Positions 1-9,875 are shown, counted from the stretch's first letter. The stretch is 64,000 nt of DNA from Phytophthora hibernalis (GCA_012656075.1 JAAKBF010000068.1:248001-312000), one strand, 5' to 3'. Numbers and translations are program-made. The notes: a model not told the origin generated them from the sequence alone.

Positions 1-690
1 CGACCGGCTCTTCCACGTACCACATCTTCGTCAATGTGTGGACAAGTTCTTGGCGAGCTGCCTCGTATGCCATCATGTGATAGTGCCAAGGCCATGGAGC
101 GAAACGTACCGATGCAATGTGCGAAACCAAGCCTTGCACTGGGCTTTTTCTTTATCTGGGCGAATCTTTCGGCAGTTTGAAGTACCTGTTAGTGCTTAAA
201 GATGATGCGAACCATTACTGTGAGCTGTTCGAGTGTAAAACGCCTACATCTACGGTGGCAGCAGAAGCCATCATGGAGTGGCACAGTCGTTTTGGAATTC
301 CACGAGTATGGATTAGCGACCAAGGCTCTCATTTCAAAAATGAAGTGATACACGAACTCTGGACTAGCCTGAAGAGCAAGCAACATTTCTCACCAGATTA
401 CAGCCCATGGATTAATGGGTCTATTGAACGAGTCAACCGGGATATCGTGCAGGTTCTACGGGTATTGATCCTGGACTACAAGTTAAACCACAGAGATTGG
501 CCGAGGCTGATACCACTGGACGCAGGCGTCCAGTACTGGTTCAGGCAAGTCTTAATCACACCGCCGTACCGTCGCTGGCAGGAAAGGCTCCTTCTGAGCT
601 CTTCACGGGTTTGGAGCCTCCATCACCGTTGCAGGCTGTCTTCATGGGCCCAGAAGTGACCCCCAGTGTGCAGTCGGCTCGAACCTCATT
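1..690 (+). pseudogene. Ty3/Gypsy integrase core remnant
   Basis: This is a broken integrase of a chromodomain-type Gypsy element. The first bases encode the end of the HHCC zinc-binding region (CLVCHH). A frame change near 140 leads into an open frame (117-659) with rve-fold motifs: ISDQGSHF holds the second catalytic Asp and NGSIERVN the Glu. Where the first Asp is expected after LHW, the sequence reads Ala and is frameshifted, so the enzyme should be dead. A second frame (497-754) continues the C-terminal region (ELFTGLEPPSPLQAVF). It stops at a junction with MULE sequence near 690. The intact family order is RT, RNase H, integrase, chromodomain; only integrase remains here. Confidence 0.85.
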
Positions 691-1417
691 TAAAATCGAG
701 GGAAGTTTGGCCCGCTTACGCAGCAGTGTGCAAAGCACAGCACAAATTTGTTAAATACTGGACTGACAAGTACGTGCACTTCGGTATCCCCGACAATTCG
801 ACAGTGGACGGCACGCTCGCAAAATGTAAATCGTCGTTGGAGTCACCCCGAGGGGATTTACTCACCGTCTTCAACAAGCTGCTGCCGTGGTGGAAAGCGT
901 CGTCAATTCTGTCAGTCTTTATATGCAGCGCAACCTTTCCAAAATTCCTTACAAGCTCAGTGGCCCAACCTTTTCGAGAGTTGTGATGGTGATAACGACG
1001 CATGCTCTCAGCGAGCTATATACACTTTGGAAGCAGGCGATCAAGTATGCACACGATAGCATCAGGAATCCGGAGAAGAACCTCGCGTTGAAACCTTGCT
1101 CTGGGATTTTCAGCCTCTGCTACGGACTTTCTTGCATTCACGACATGGTTCGAATCTATAAGTCAGACAACACGGTCTTGCTTCTACCGAAAGATTTCAA
1201 CAAACATTGGTGGGCACGAGGCGAAAACCTGGAGCAAATAGAGGGGCTGACAGATGAGATACTGGAGCCGTCTAAAGCAACTAAGCGACGACGTGGTAGC
1301 TCTGCACAGAACTCACACCAAGCAGGTTCCGGCGCAGCAAGTACCAGACGTGAATTTTCCCTGTTCGAAATCCTCACCACAGACACCGTCGCGCCAACAT
1401 CGATCTATCTAATTTAG
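691..1417 (+). pseudogene. MULE-type transposase C-terminal remnant
   Basis: Overlapping frames (666-986, 887-1417) carry the tail of a Mutator-like transposase. Recognisable stretches are FVKYWTDKYVHFG followed by a variable linker and GDLLTV, then KPCSGIFSLCYGLSCIHD, a degenerate SWIM-like Cys/His stretch, then DFNKHWWARGE and a basic tail KATKRRRGSS. The catalytic DDE core is absent. The open 176-residue frame ends at a TAG at 1415-1417. It abuts Gypsy integrase directly upstream, so one element inserted into or recombined with the other. The family call rests on my recollection of oomycete MULE C-termini; no search was run. Confidence 0.65.
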
Positions 1418-1549
1418 AATTTCGATTACGAAGAAGTAAATGATGACGGTTCCTTCCTCCTCGTACATAGGGGTACACAGGATTGGATTATGTTTAATCG
1501 GTCAATAATTAGTTCAGTATGTACTAACGGCCATGCTCTGCAGACACGA

Positions 1550-1872
1550 AAATGATCATTGTCAGCTTGGATCCGGAGCTTCTCCATTTTCACAACAGAC
1601 ACGAGCTGAGAAGACAACTCATACGTGGGGAAGCTCATAGAATCGGTCGAGGACCTCGACGACATGGCGATCATGGACCCTCGGCGCTGCTGCAGTCGAT
1701 GGATGATGGGGGACTGCACGGTTCGGCTGAAGCGCGCGGGGACTTTCGGCTCGTCGAAGAACGCGTTCAGCAGCAGCCTCAGCTTTTCGACGTCGCCGTC
1801 TACAGGCCAGCAGCAATGCGTTGAGCTGACAGCCGTCCGAGTAACGACGATGGAACCGGCGTACCCAGATTT
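1550..1872 (-). pseudogene. Ankyrin-like host gene fragment
   Basis: On the minus strand one frame reads LNALLLAC and, after a one-base shift, GDVEKLRLLLNAF, which together look like an ankyrin-type helix pair. It continues into FDEPKVPARFSRTVQSP and a Ser/Arg-rich stretch. The segment is GC-rich compared with the AT-rich DNA around it. It lies between MULE and Harbinger remnants without transposon motifs, so it looks like a captured or stranded piece of a host gene. The long minus-strand frame 2115-1426 spans it but is mostly unrelated sequence. The call rests on one repeat, so the family is tentative. Confidence 0.4.
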
Positions 1873-2009
1873 GTGAATTAAAGTAGCAAATCGATCGCGT
1901 CTGGGTTTTGAATATAGCGCCTCGCGTCGTGTTTTGGAATGTAGCTCATCGCACATGCCTCCTGTCTGTCTCTTCTGTATTCCGATGCTCCGATTGTCAA
2001 GGCCCCTAG

Positions 2010-2465
2010 TTTCTCCCATTTCGACGAGTACACAGAAACACAACATGTGCTTGATGAACTTATCCTGGCTATAGATGAACATGTTCGGGTGGAAGTAACA
2101 AAACATTGGCGGCAAAGGAGAAGGTTGAGGAGAATACGGGCGAGATGATGAGGGACACGGCTGTGTCGCGCCTCAAGAAACGCAGTAATGAGGCTGAAAC
2201 CGAAGACACTCTCGGCGTAAGCCCACCATCTACGAGCTCATGTGTGAAGACGGCGAAAAAGCGCCAGTTGCGCTCTGAGCAGTGGCGACAAGAACAAGAT
2301 ACGCATCGTCGGGATAAAGCGCTGGAAATTCAGGACCACCAAGAAGAACGCGAGTTTAAACTTCGTCTTGCTCATCTGGAAAATCAAAGCTTCGAAAAGC
2401 GTCTACAGTTGGCGGTTCTCAAATCTCAGAGCGCAAACGGAGTCCGCGACGAAATCGATCTCTAG
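2010..2465 (+). CDS. Coiled-coil partner protein of Harbinger element (candidate)
   Basis: An open frame from ATG 2106 to TAG 2463-2465 encodes 119 residues rich in Glu, Lys, Arg and Gln, with a long predicted coiled coil (EREFKLRLAHLENQSFEKRL). Upstream, in another frame, HVLDELILAIDEHVRVEVTK looks like an earlier part of the same protein, so it is probably frameshifted near 2100. It ends tail-to-tail with the DDE transposase on the other strand, the stop regions overlapping by about 3 bp. PIF/Harbinger elements usually encode a Myb/SANT-like partner beside the transposase. No SANT domain is visible here, so the role is inferred from position. Confidence 0.5.
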
Positions 2466-3654
2466 CTAGTCAGGTAGTCGCGTAGACTTGGCGGTCGTAA
2501 ACCAAAGTATTGGCTGATTTGGTTGACACCGTAGTAGCAATTGTGACAGTTCGTTAAGAGCATGGTAACCTTAACAAGCTTGCCTACGGGCGAAAGCCGA
2601 ACCTTTGTTGTTTCTTGAAGTCGATAAAGGCGACAAGGTCTTCATGCACTTGAAGTTCCATTCAACAGACTCTCTCAAACAGCTCATCTCACGGTTACAC
2701 TCGTTTGCAGCTTCGTCTAAGCTATTGCCCTTGTGTCCACTCACGAGATACTTCCGAACGTCGTAGGCAGGGTTGTCGTACAAGAACTTTCCTTCATAAA
2801 CTTCACGATGACTGTCAAAGTACTCGAGAAGGCGGCTTTCACGCACCATCGCGCTGACATGCCGTCGCCCTTCAATAGTCCCCCAAAAGTGAATGCACAT
2901 TCCGTCCGGCGCAGTCACTGCTTGATAGTTCCAGCAATGACAACGTGTGTGTCCGCTGTAGAGATGTTTCTGCAAATTTTCGCCACGTGCACCTCCACGG
3001 CCAGTTTGGTACCGTCTGGAAATCCGATACGCACTCTGTCGGTGCCCCCTTCGCCTTGATCGCCTCGCAGTATTCGTCCATCCGCGTCGCAACCACATAC
3101 TCCGCCATCAAAATCTTGGCTTCGAACTTGTCGTGGACAAGATCGATCATGTACAAGAACACTCTGCACAATCACGCCCTTCCATGGCCGAATGTCCTAA
3201 TCATGTCGTTGTATCGCTTTGGGTAAGCGAGGCGTAACAGCATGACGCATAACGCATCGATACCTCTGCGCGAGTCTCCAGATTCGGTCACAATGACCTA
3301 GGGATGAAAAACAAGACGTACAACACACGAACTGCAACAACGTCGAAGCGAAACTACAGCTCACCTGTTCGCATCAATATAGGTTGAAAAGTCAAAGATG
3401 ACTTTATTAGGAATTACAAGACGTTCCACATAGTCAGGAACTGTAATTTCTTCGAGCGATCCATGTACTTGTTCCTCATGACATAAATGCGTAAAACCTC
3501 TGCCTCGTTGTCTGAGCGAGAAATATGCCGGAACTTCTTGCTGCTGCTGAGTCTCGCACGAGTACGAGCGCACGAATTTGTTGTTGCTGCTGGCTTCCAA
3601 CGAAAACGAACCCTCGTACTTGTTGCGGTTGGCGGCCGTCGCGTACGGGCGCAC
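2463..3654 (-). pseudogene. PIF/Harbinger DDE transposase
   Basis: This is a DDE_Tnp_4-type transposase split over frames 3654-3361, 3171-2872 and 3098-2571. Motifs in order are HEEQVHGSLEEITVPDYVERL, a GT-AG intron (about 3298-3364), FPDGTKLAVEVHVAK, GHTRCHCWNYQAVTAPDGMC, HFWGTIEGRRH, and NPAYDVRKYLVSG where the second catalytic Asp (usually GDPAYG) is Asn. REMSCLRESVEWNFK holds the catalytic Glu. Several frameshifts and the Asp-to-Asn change indicate an inactive copy. The C-terminus (FGLRPPSLRDYLTS) ends against the coiled-coil gene. The N-terminus runs into the minisatellite upstream. Confidence 0.85.
3298..3364 (-). other. GT-AG intron in Harbinger transposase
   Basis: On the minus strand the donor is CAG|GTGAGC and the acceptor CCTAG|GTC. 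Removing the 67 bases joins IFDFSTYIDANR to VTESGDSRRGIDAL in one frame. The right arm carries the same intron with one extra C (68 bases). This length is typical of oomycete introns. Confidence 0.65.
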
Positions 3655-4110
3655 GGACTTGTTGCTGTTGGTGCAGACGTGTCCACAAACTTGTTACTGT
3701 TGACCACCGTAGCGTACAAACTTGTTGACGTAGCACAAGCACAAGGTTGTTGTTGCTGTTGGGGGCACACGAACTCGCCAACTTGCTATTGCTTGCGGCA
3801 CGCGAGTGCGAAGACTTCTACTTGCTGTCGTCTGGCGCGGACGAGCAGGAGCGCACGAAGTGCTTGCGGTCGGGGCAGACGAGCAGGAGCACGAGCGCGC
3901 TCGTGTGAAACTCAAGCTGCTGACGGTCGACGCGGACAAGCGCTTGAATTTCTAGCTGCTGACGCCCGGCACGGATTAGCCACTGACTTGTTTCTGCTGA
4001 CGGCTAGCGCGGACGAATACACCGACTTGTTGCTGCTGACAGCTGGCGCGGACGAGTACACGGACTTGTTGCTGCTGACGGCCGGCGTGGACGAGAATGA
4101 GCGCACCAAT
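3530..4110. repeat. Degenerate ~45 bp coding-type minisatellite
   Basis: Imperfect units of about 45 bp built around GACTTGTTGCTGCTGACGGC with GCGGACGAG spacers. The units at 3990-4110 are the best preserved, those at 3530-3900 more decayed. Read on the minus strand they encode repeated SSNKSVYSSA-like peptides, read on the plus strand repeated EYTDLLLLTAGAD. The array lies at the 5' side of the Harbinger transposase on its sense strand, so it may be a repeat-expanded N-terminal tail or simply non-coding. Confidence 0.75.
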
Positions 4111-4149
4111 TTCCTGATGCAGTCGACACTGCGCATTATTTTATGAGGG

Positions 4150-5640
4150 GGCCAGCCATTCCTCAGAATATCAGATTCCCAGGACTTTCTGACCGACGTT
4201 TCTTTGTTGAAACCCGATTTCGCATTTTTCTTGCACATGAACCGTGAAAGAACGAGGAAAACATCACTTCGAAACCTCTCTACTACGTGCAGTCACCCTC
4301 CCTAACCGGTACCCGTTTGGAAGCGGCTGAAGAGCTTTCCCATTTAGAATCAGTCAGTTATAAAAATGGCTACATTTGTTAGCCTTAACCTAACAGTGTT
4401 AATACATGTAAAACACATTCAAAATATAATCTAGCAACTTCTGCAGAGGATCAATAATATCGCCTCGCGAGCATTGACAAAGATTGCAGCATTTTTGCTA
4501 ATGATTGGGTCTCTTTCGCTCTTAAAAATACCAAGCCTTTTGTGTATTAATAATAGGCAAGTCCAATACACATGTGAGACTGCGGCGAACAAAATAATAC
4601 ATATCCACCATTTGGAGTTATCGAGATAATCGACTTTAAAGTTGACCACCTGGTTTTCGTACCTAGCCGAAACTTTAAATTGTTGTTGTCTTTTTATCCT
4701 TTTCAAAGTGTAAAACTACTCTCTTTCGTTTGCTTATTACATGTGCTTTCCGATAATACACTTTTCACAAAAATTGAAAATATATAGCCAACAAAATATT
4801 CCGCCATTTGGGGGTATGAAAATGGAAATAATTTTTCTAGAGCGTGCCGCTTCACCAATTCTTAACATTTTCAAGTGGACAAGAGCTCAAAATGAGTGCA
4901 AGACGCTCCTCGGGCGAGGTGTGTGCCTAAATCGCGATTCGTACTTTGGTTAGTTAGTATCATTTGCTTTGACGCCGTCTCATGTGATCATCGTCTCCAC
5001 CACTCTCGTCAAGGTTTTACAATGTCAATGCTACAATTTGAGACAGTTTTTGCGTCACCGTCCTTGGTGAATAAGTGCATCAGAAATAGTGTTTTTAGGT
5101 GTATTGTATACTGGATACTTCGAAGTAGTCATTTATTGACAGAAATAATAGGTTTCCCGTCCGTTTGAGGAAGATACTCCACGGGTTGTTCCTTCAATTC
5201 AGGGAAATTGTGATGGGTTGTAGCTGTATTTTGCGCTTCAAATGTACGCTGATTGTTCGTTATGAATTTGACCAATAGTGCTGGCGCTCAAGGACATTTT
5301 TTAATACAGCGATACCAATCTATCTACTCCACGTCTTGCTGTTTTACCGGAACACGGAGCCCAGTGGATCTCGTCACGGTTTGAAGTACAAGTGTAGGGT
5401 TAATACAGTACTGAGAGAGAGTCAGTAGTGGGCTATTAGTCGCCGAAATCAAAAGTATATCCTAATAAAGAGTAAAACTACCATTTGTAACATTCAGTAA
5501 TAGAATAGAGAGTTTTTTTCAATGAGAGGAGGAGCAAAGTGAATTTCATAGCGTCCGATTTGCTTTACCAGTGAAGCATCCATTTAGAGCAACCAGTCAG
5601 ATATAGGGGCTCATTTATGGAGGGGTGATTGTTGTATGAT
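4150..5640. other. AT-rich stretch without recognisable gene
   Basis: This is AT-rich DNA between the minisatellite and the satellite. Short frames exist (4706-4431 minus, 91 residues; 4741-4953 plus, 70 residues; 4896-5168 plus) but none shows a known motif. All three have counterparts in the other arm; that only reflects the recent duplication, not coding constraint. Confidence 0.5.
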
Positions 5641-5661
5641 ATATTATAGTCTTTTACAAGC

Positions 5662-5735
5662 CGTTTGCACCCGCTACGCGGCGGTGTTGCAATGGTTTGT
5701 CCCAGCTAAGCCCCCTTGGCTTCGCTCCACGGGGC
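5662..5735 (-). other. Degenerate Helitron-tail-like segment
   Basis: The segment resembles 7192-7265: both contain the CTACGCGGCGGTG hairpin half and GCAATGGTTTGTCCCAGCTA on the plus strand. On the minus strand it ends with a CG-rich hairpin but is followed by GGCTTGT instead of the CTAGT seen at the other tails. It is probably an older, decayed Helitron 3' end. Confidence 0.5.
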
Positions 5736-5819
5736 GATTTTTTATCTATTCTCCAATCAACAAAAGGATTATGAATCTTATGGATAAACGGCTACTCGAA
5801 CTGTTCCTACATAGCGTCC

Positions 5820-6620
5820 CAGATCGACATGTACGCTATGTCTTCTACCTGTCGTTCCTCTATACTTATTGTGTCTCTCTTCCTGTCCCCTTTACCTACG
5901 GTCGCTCCACCCACCGTCTCTACATATCCTCTCTATCGACCTATTTTCTCTCTCTACGCAGTGTCTATTCACTTTCTATCGTCTCCACCTGTTGTCCCTC
6001 CATATCTATCTCCCCCACCTACATATCATGTTTATCTCGTATCTATCGTGCATATGTATTGTGTCTACCTCTCCTGTCTATCTTTCTATCGATTGCACCT
6101 ACCTGTCTTGGTTACATATCGTTTCTCATACTTATCGTCTCTCATACCTTTCGTCTTACTATAGTCTCGCATACTATCGTGAACCATACAGTCGTCTCTC
6201 ATACATCGTCTCTCATATTATCGTCCCTCATACTATCTCGTCTCTACAAATAGTCTCTTATACTGTCGTCCATCGCCAGTCATACTATCGTCTCATATGC
6301 TATCGTCTCTGATACAATCTCGTCTCTGATATCAATGGTTTCAATCTTCCAATCGCTCTACCTAACGTTAATTTCTGCATATCTCTTATACTATCGTCTC
6401 TCATACTTCGTCTCGTCTCTGATACTATCGTCTCTCGGACATCTAATATCGTCCCACATATACATATCGCCTCTCTGCTATCGTCGACATATGCTACCTA
6501 CCATCTCATTTCGTCAATATATCGTCGACATACCGTCTACTTAACGTATACCTATCGCTACGTATCATATCGTCTCTTACTATCGTCTCTCACGTCGTCT
6601 TGCTATCGTCTCACATATTA
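5820..6620. repeat. AGAGACGATA satellite, left copy
   Basis: About 800 bp of short irregular repeats; the minus strand reads variations of AGAGACGATAGTATG with an interval of 15-17 bases. The first part (5820-6110) is more diverged and pyrimidine-rich on the plus strand. The long open frames on the plus strand (Ser/Tyr/Leu-rich) are by-products of the repeat. A diverged relative lies at 53860-53915 and 55345-55925. Confidence 0.9.
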
Positions 6621-6900
6621 TCATCCATTCTGTTTCGTCTGCCTATCGCCCATTTGGTTTCAGTATGACACTCAAACCTTTATATTCCGGGAATTTACGA
6701 TTACCTATATACCACACCAACATAATGTAGTACATATCAAGTTTCTATAGTCTTAGCCACAGAGAAGCCTTTGCTGTTTCAATACAATTTATAATATACC
6801 ACAGTAAATTGTATAGCGTGTGAGTGCATAGTGTATAGTGAATTAAGTAATGCAAGCGTATAACGCCCATCTACGTACTGGCGGACACGGAACTATACTA
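6620..6900. other. AT-rich spacer
   Basis: AT-rich DNA between the satellite and the Helitron tails. I see no gene, repeat or hairpin worth naming in it. Confidence 0.5.
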
Positions 6901-6911
6901 CCTGTTCTAGA

Positions 6912-6945
6912 CTAGTCGAGTGACGCCGCTCCACGGCGGTTTATT
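6912..6945 (-). other. Second Helitron-type 3' tail (outer), left copy
   Basis: On the minus strand a hairpin with CGCCG/CGGCG arms is followed by TCACTCGACTAGT, giving the Helitron signature hairpin, short spacer, CTRRT. The flanking TCTAGAACAGG resembles the sequence after the inner tail (TCTAGTACAAC). It lies ~270 bp downstream of the inner tail in the direction of helicase transcription. Confidence 0.6.
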
Positions 6946-7180
6946 TTTACAACTTAAGTCTGGGGAGCGCGCCCGTCCCGCTCGCAAGGATTCGCTGCGC
7001 TACTCACCAATATTTATTACTTAATTAAACGCTGGGGAGGTCCCTTCGGGCCCGCAAATCACAAGGAAGGGCGCTGCATTCGTTTCACTCGGCCCTTTAA
7101 AGCCAATCGGTATCCGCCTTCGCTTCCGCTCGGCAGACGCCACGCCGGAACTGACCGCTTTCTCTACTAGTTGTACTAGA

Positions 7181-7208
7181 CTAGCAGTTTACCGTCGCTA
7201 CGCGGCGG
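7181..7208 (-). other. Helitron 3' terminus (inner), left copy
   Basis: Read on the minus strand, a short GC hairpin (7 bp stem with one mismatch in this arm, loop GTA) is followed by TAAACTG and CTAG, then T. Hairpin plus CTRR before T is the canonical Helitron 3' end. It lies ~130 bp beyond the helicase stop codon, where a Helitron tail should be. The right-arm copy has a perfect hairpin. Confidence 0.75.
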
Positions 7209-7335
7209 TGGGGCAATGGTTTGTCCCAGCTACGTGGCCGACCCCTTCGCTTCGCTCAGGGGCTAATGTTTACATCAGTGTAGACACGAATTGAACTATT
7301 ATCAATGTTCGTATATGCAGTTACTGTCTTTCTCC

Positions 7336-9265
7336 CTACGCTGCTCTGAAAATCTGCCTGTACACGATGTTCGGGGTGTAGGATTCGTCCTCTTCCTCCA
7401 TGTCTGGATACTCAAGCAGTATCTTGATCTTCGATCTCGCTGTGACCCGAGAGAGTGCCACATTTATCTGGCCGTTCGAAAAGCATGGTGTCGCCAAGTA
7501 AAGTCCCAGGTTGAGCACCGTTTGTTCTTGAGCATTGTTGATTGTCATGGCAAACGCCGGCTGGACAGGGAACTTCTTGCTGCGCAGGTGGAATGGGAAG
7601 TCGCGGGCGTTTCCGTCACTAACGAAGCCGATCCGTGGAATCAGACGTTCTGGCCTTGACGCTTGCCAGTCACGATGGGCGCGTGTAACACGTGAGGCGT
7701 CAGCTCCTTCACTCTAAGGTGCGTCCCGTTACAGAGACCCAGGTCCTGGTTCAAGTTCCTCATCATCACAATCGGCTGGCCCCTCTTCAACACCAATCTG
7801 TGGGGTGGAATCCCGCTGATGTCGATCCTGTTCAGAACCTCTGTCTCTAATCAATTTACCGCCTCGTCGTCCTGAACCGAGTCAACCGAGAGATATTCAC
7901 ACGACTCTCCGTCCAAGCGTCGCCCCCTCTGCCTCGTTGATGCTGTGTACCATCGCGTTGGTTGTCGTTAAGATGGTGCGGTTTGCAAAGTATTCGTCGG
8001 TGGCGATGGACGGATCGTTCACGTCAGTGTACATTGTATCAATCATCCGTTTCATATCAATAGGTACAGAACCCGGCGCGATCTCTGCGTCGGCGTTGAA
8101 GTCAGAGGGCGGGTTGTCGATCAACATATCGCGCGTGATTTTTGGATGATGTCCCCTCCGAGTGCCGGATATACTTCATGTCGACCTTCGCCTACCTGGA
8201 GAAGAAAAGGCTGCAATTTCTTCGGCTGTACTGTCGTTGTCGGCTGTCCGAACGCGCATGTTCTCCGTGAGTCGGACCTGTTGGAAGTACAACCACAGTT
8301 GCGAAGACTTCAGACAGGCGTCGATCGTCTCTGCTGGTTTCCTCTTGATGACGACTGGCAGGCTCTGACGGAAGTCACCGGACAAAACAAATACCTTTCC
8401 TCCAAACGGTTCTTGGTCGTCGTTCATCACATCACGAAGGGTGCGGTCCACCGCCTTGAACGCATGCCGGCGCGTCATGGGCGTCTCGTCCCAGATGATC
8501 AGGCTGGCTAGATGGATCAACGACCGTAGGTGGGACTGCTTGGTAACGGAACTCGTAGACAACTTTACATCTAATTTCAGGGAATCTTGAATGTTGAGTG
8601 TGCCGTACGACCGCCCATTAGAAGCAAAGAGGCGATGTCGCTGGACGCGACTGCGATCGCAATTTTCCCCGAGAGACGCACGTTGGCGAGGATATGTTTG
8701 ATCAGCATGGATTTCCCAGTACCACCCTGACCGTTGATGAAGAAAACTTTCTAGCCAACTTTGGGGGTTTCAACTGCGCCACGACTTGGTGGCAAATTGC
8801 CCGCAGTCCCTCGTTTAGGTCTCCGGTATGTTCCGCGACATCTTGCAGAACAGAACGCGGGTACCCTTCCTACTCGCGACGAATGAGGTTGTTCTCCCCT
8901 CGGAGATGTCCAATATTGTCGGGAGATCGCTTAGCTGGGGAAGGCTTGTGTTGTAAAAGTCGAGGATTACGCCGTTCATTTTCAAGAGATCGTCAATACT
9001 CTTGAGCGTGAGAAAATGATTTTGTTGGCAACCTCTTGCCCGTGTCGTGCGCCGAGTTGACGCTCAAAGTCGACCAACAACTCTTCGTAGAACTGATCAC
9101 GCACGCTCGTAACTTGCGAATACACCAACAGCGTAGCGAAAAAATGGCGAAGGGGGTACGCTATCTTGAACGCAGCTGCTTCAGTCATGCAGGAAATCCA
9201 CTTTATGTCGTCATCAAGGAGCCTGGTTGCCAAGGCAGCTTCGTGGAATGTGTTACACACGACAT
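7336..9265 (-). pseudogene. Helitron PIF1-like helicase
   Basis: This SF1B helicase domain of a Helitron RepHel is split by several frameshifts. In order on the minus strand: TFHEAALATRLLDDDIKW and AAAFKIAYPLRHFFATLLVY (upstream helicase region, 9260-8982), a frameshifted Walker A (GQGGTGKS, ~8720), LIIWDETPMTRRHAFKAVDR (Walker B, ~8490), VFVLSGDFRQSLPVV (motif III), NGTHLRVKEL, FAMTINNAQEQTV (family norm is INKAQGQT, so two conserved residues are changed) and GQINVALSRV. The stop is at 7336-7338. The N-terminal Rep domain is missing: upstream DNA after 9266 is unrelated. It cannot encode an active transposase. Confidence 0.9.
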
Positions 9266-9540
9266 TGTCGACTGTGTGGTGTTGGGTTTTGGGGCGCTCG
9301 GTCGCCAGTCGGCAAGGTTGCCCATGTTGAAGGAAAGTGACCGGCGGGTCCTGATGGGCGGATTACATTCCCCGGGCCACAGTGACCACGATAGTTTAGT
9401 GACCGAGGCCCCGGTCGGGTATAATAAATTCCCGGCCGAGAGTACGAACCCTCGTTTGTACCCATTTCAGTTTCGTACCCTCGGTCTTATAGAGCCGGGT
9501 ACAGGATCACAGACTGCGATCGGTTCACACTGAATATTTG
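9266..9540. other. Block replacing the Helitron Rep region, left copy
   Basis: Helicase homology stops abruptly at about 9265. The next 275 bp contain overlapping frames on both strands without known motifs and a CTTATAGAG/CTCTATAAG TATA-like stretch near 9490. It begins TGTG and ends ACACA on the minus strand, so a solo LTR is conceivable, but no clean target duplication is visible. It is nearly identical in the right arm. Confidence 0.35.
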
Positions 9541-9623
9541 TATTTAGATATAGGATTAGCTATAGGATTGACCACAGAGGCTCTCAGAGCCATAGATCAA
9601 CAGAAATAAATCAGCAGTCTTCC

Positions 9624-9845
9624 CCACGCCTACAGTGAACCGAACTGGAACCAGGGTTCTGATACATACTCAGAACCTCTAAGACTCAGGAACTTGGTTC
9701 CTGATAATTTTAGGTCAGACCTCTCCCGTTTAAGTAAATAGAACCTTAACTTAAACGGGAGTGCCGCGTGAGACCTTGACTAAAAATGAGAACCAAACCG
9801 TGGGCGCTAACTGGTTCCATACCGGTAAGTTCATTGTAGGCGTGG
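9624..9845. repeat. Multi-hairpin foldback module, left copy
   Basis: A 222 bp unit bounded by 17 bp inverted repeats (CCACGCCTACAGTGAAC at 9624-9640; its complement with one mismatch at 9829-9845). Inside lie three consecutive hairpins: GGTTCTGA/TCAGAACC (9655-9677), TCAGGAAC/GTTCCTGA (9686-9704) and CTCCCGTTTAAGT/ACTTAAACGGGAG (9723-9761, 13 bp perfect stem). Inner GGAACCAG/CTGGTTCC pairs extend the outer stem. It ends 30 bp from the inner edge of the inverted duplication. It could be a foldback element; no function is shown. Confidence 0.8.
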
Positions 9846-9875
9846 TCTTCCCCCAAGTCACCAAGGGTTAAGTCC

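Larger units (their letters stand above)
1..9875. repeat. Left arm of 9.9 kb inverted duplication
   Basis: This block matches the reverse complement of 32783-42661 with almost no gaps: paired positions sum to 42658-42662 throughout. Base 1 pairs with 42661, so the arm probably begins left of the window. The inner end is sharp: alignment stops after 9875 (partner 32783). Differences seen in 1-9540 are rare, for example K/E in the MULE C-terminus, one base in the Harbinger intron and I/V in the satellite. The last ~340 bp differ at about 2%. All transposon remnants are shared by both arms, so they predate the duplication. A misassembled palindrome remains possible. Confidence 0.95.

Noticed and set aside
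1426..2115. 229-residue minus-strand frame
   Set aside because: Only the 1550-1872 part has a recognisable (ankyrin-like) stretch; the rest is antisense to the Harbinger partner or non-coding.
5636..6312. Long Ser/Tyr/Leu-rich open frames over the satellite (up to 205 residues)
   Set aside because: All three plus frames are open because of the short repeat; the proteins are translations of the satellite, with no domain.
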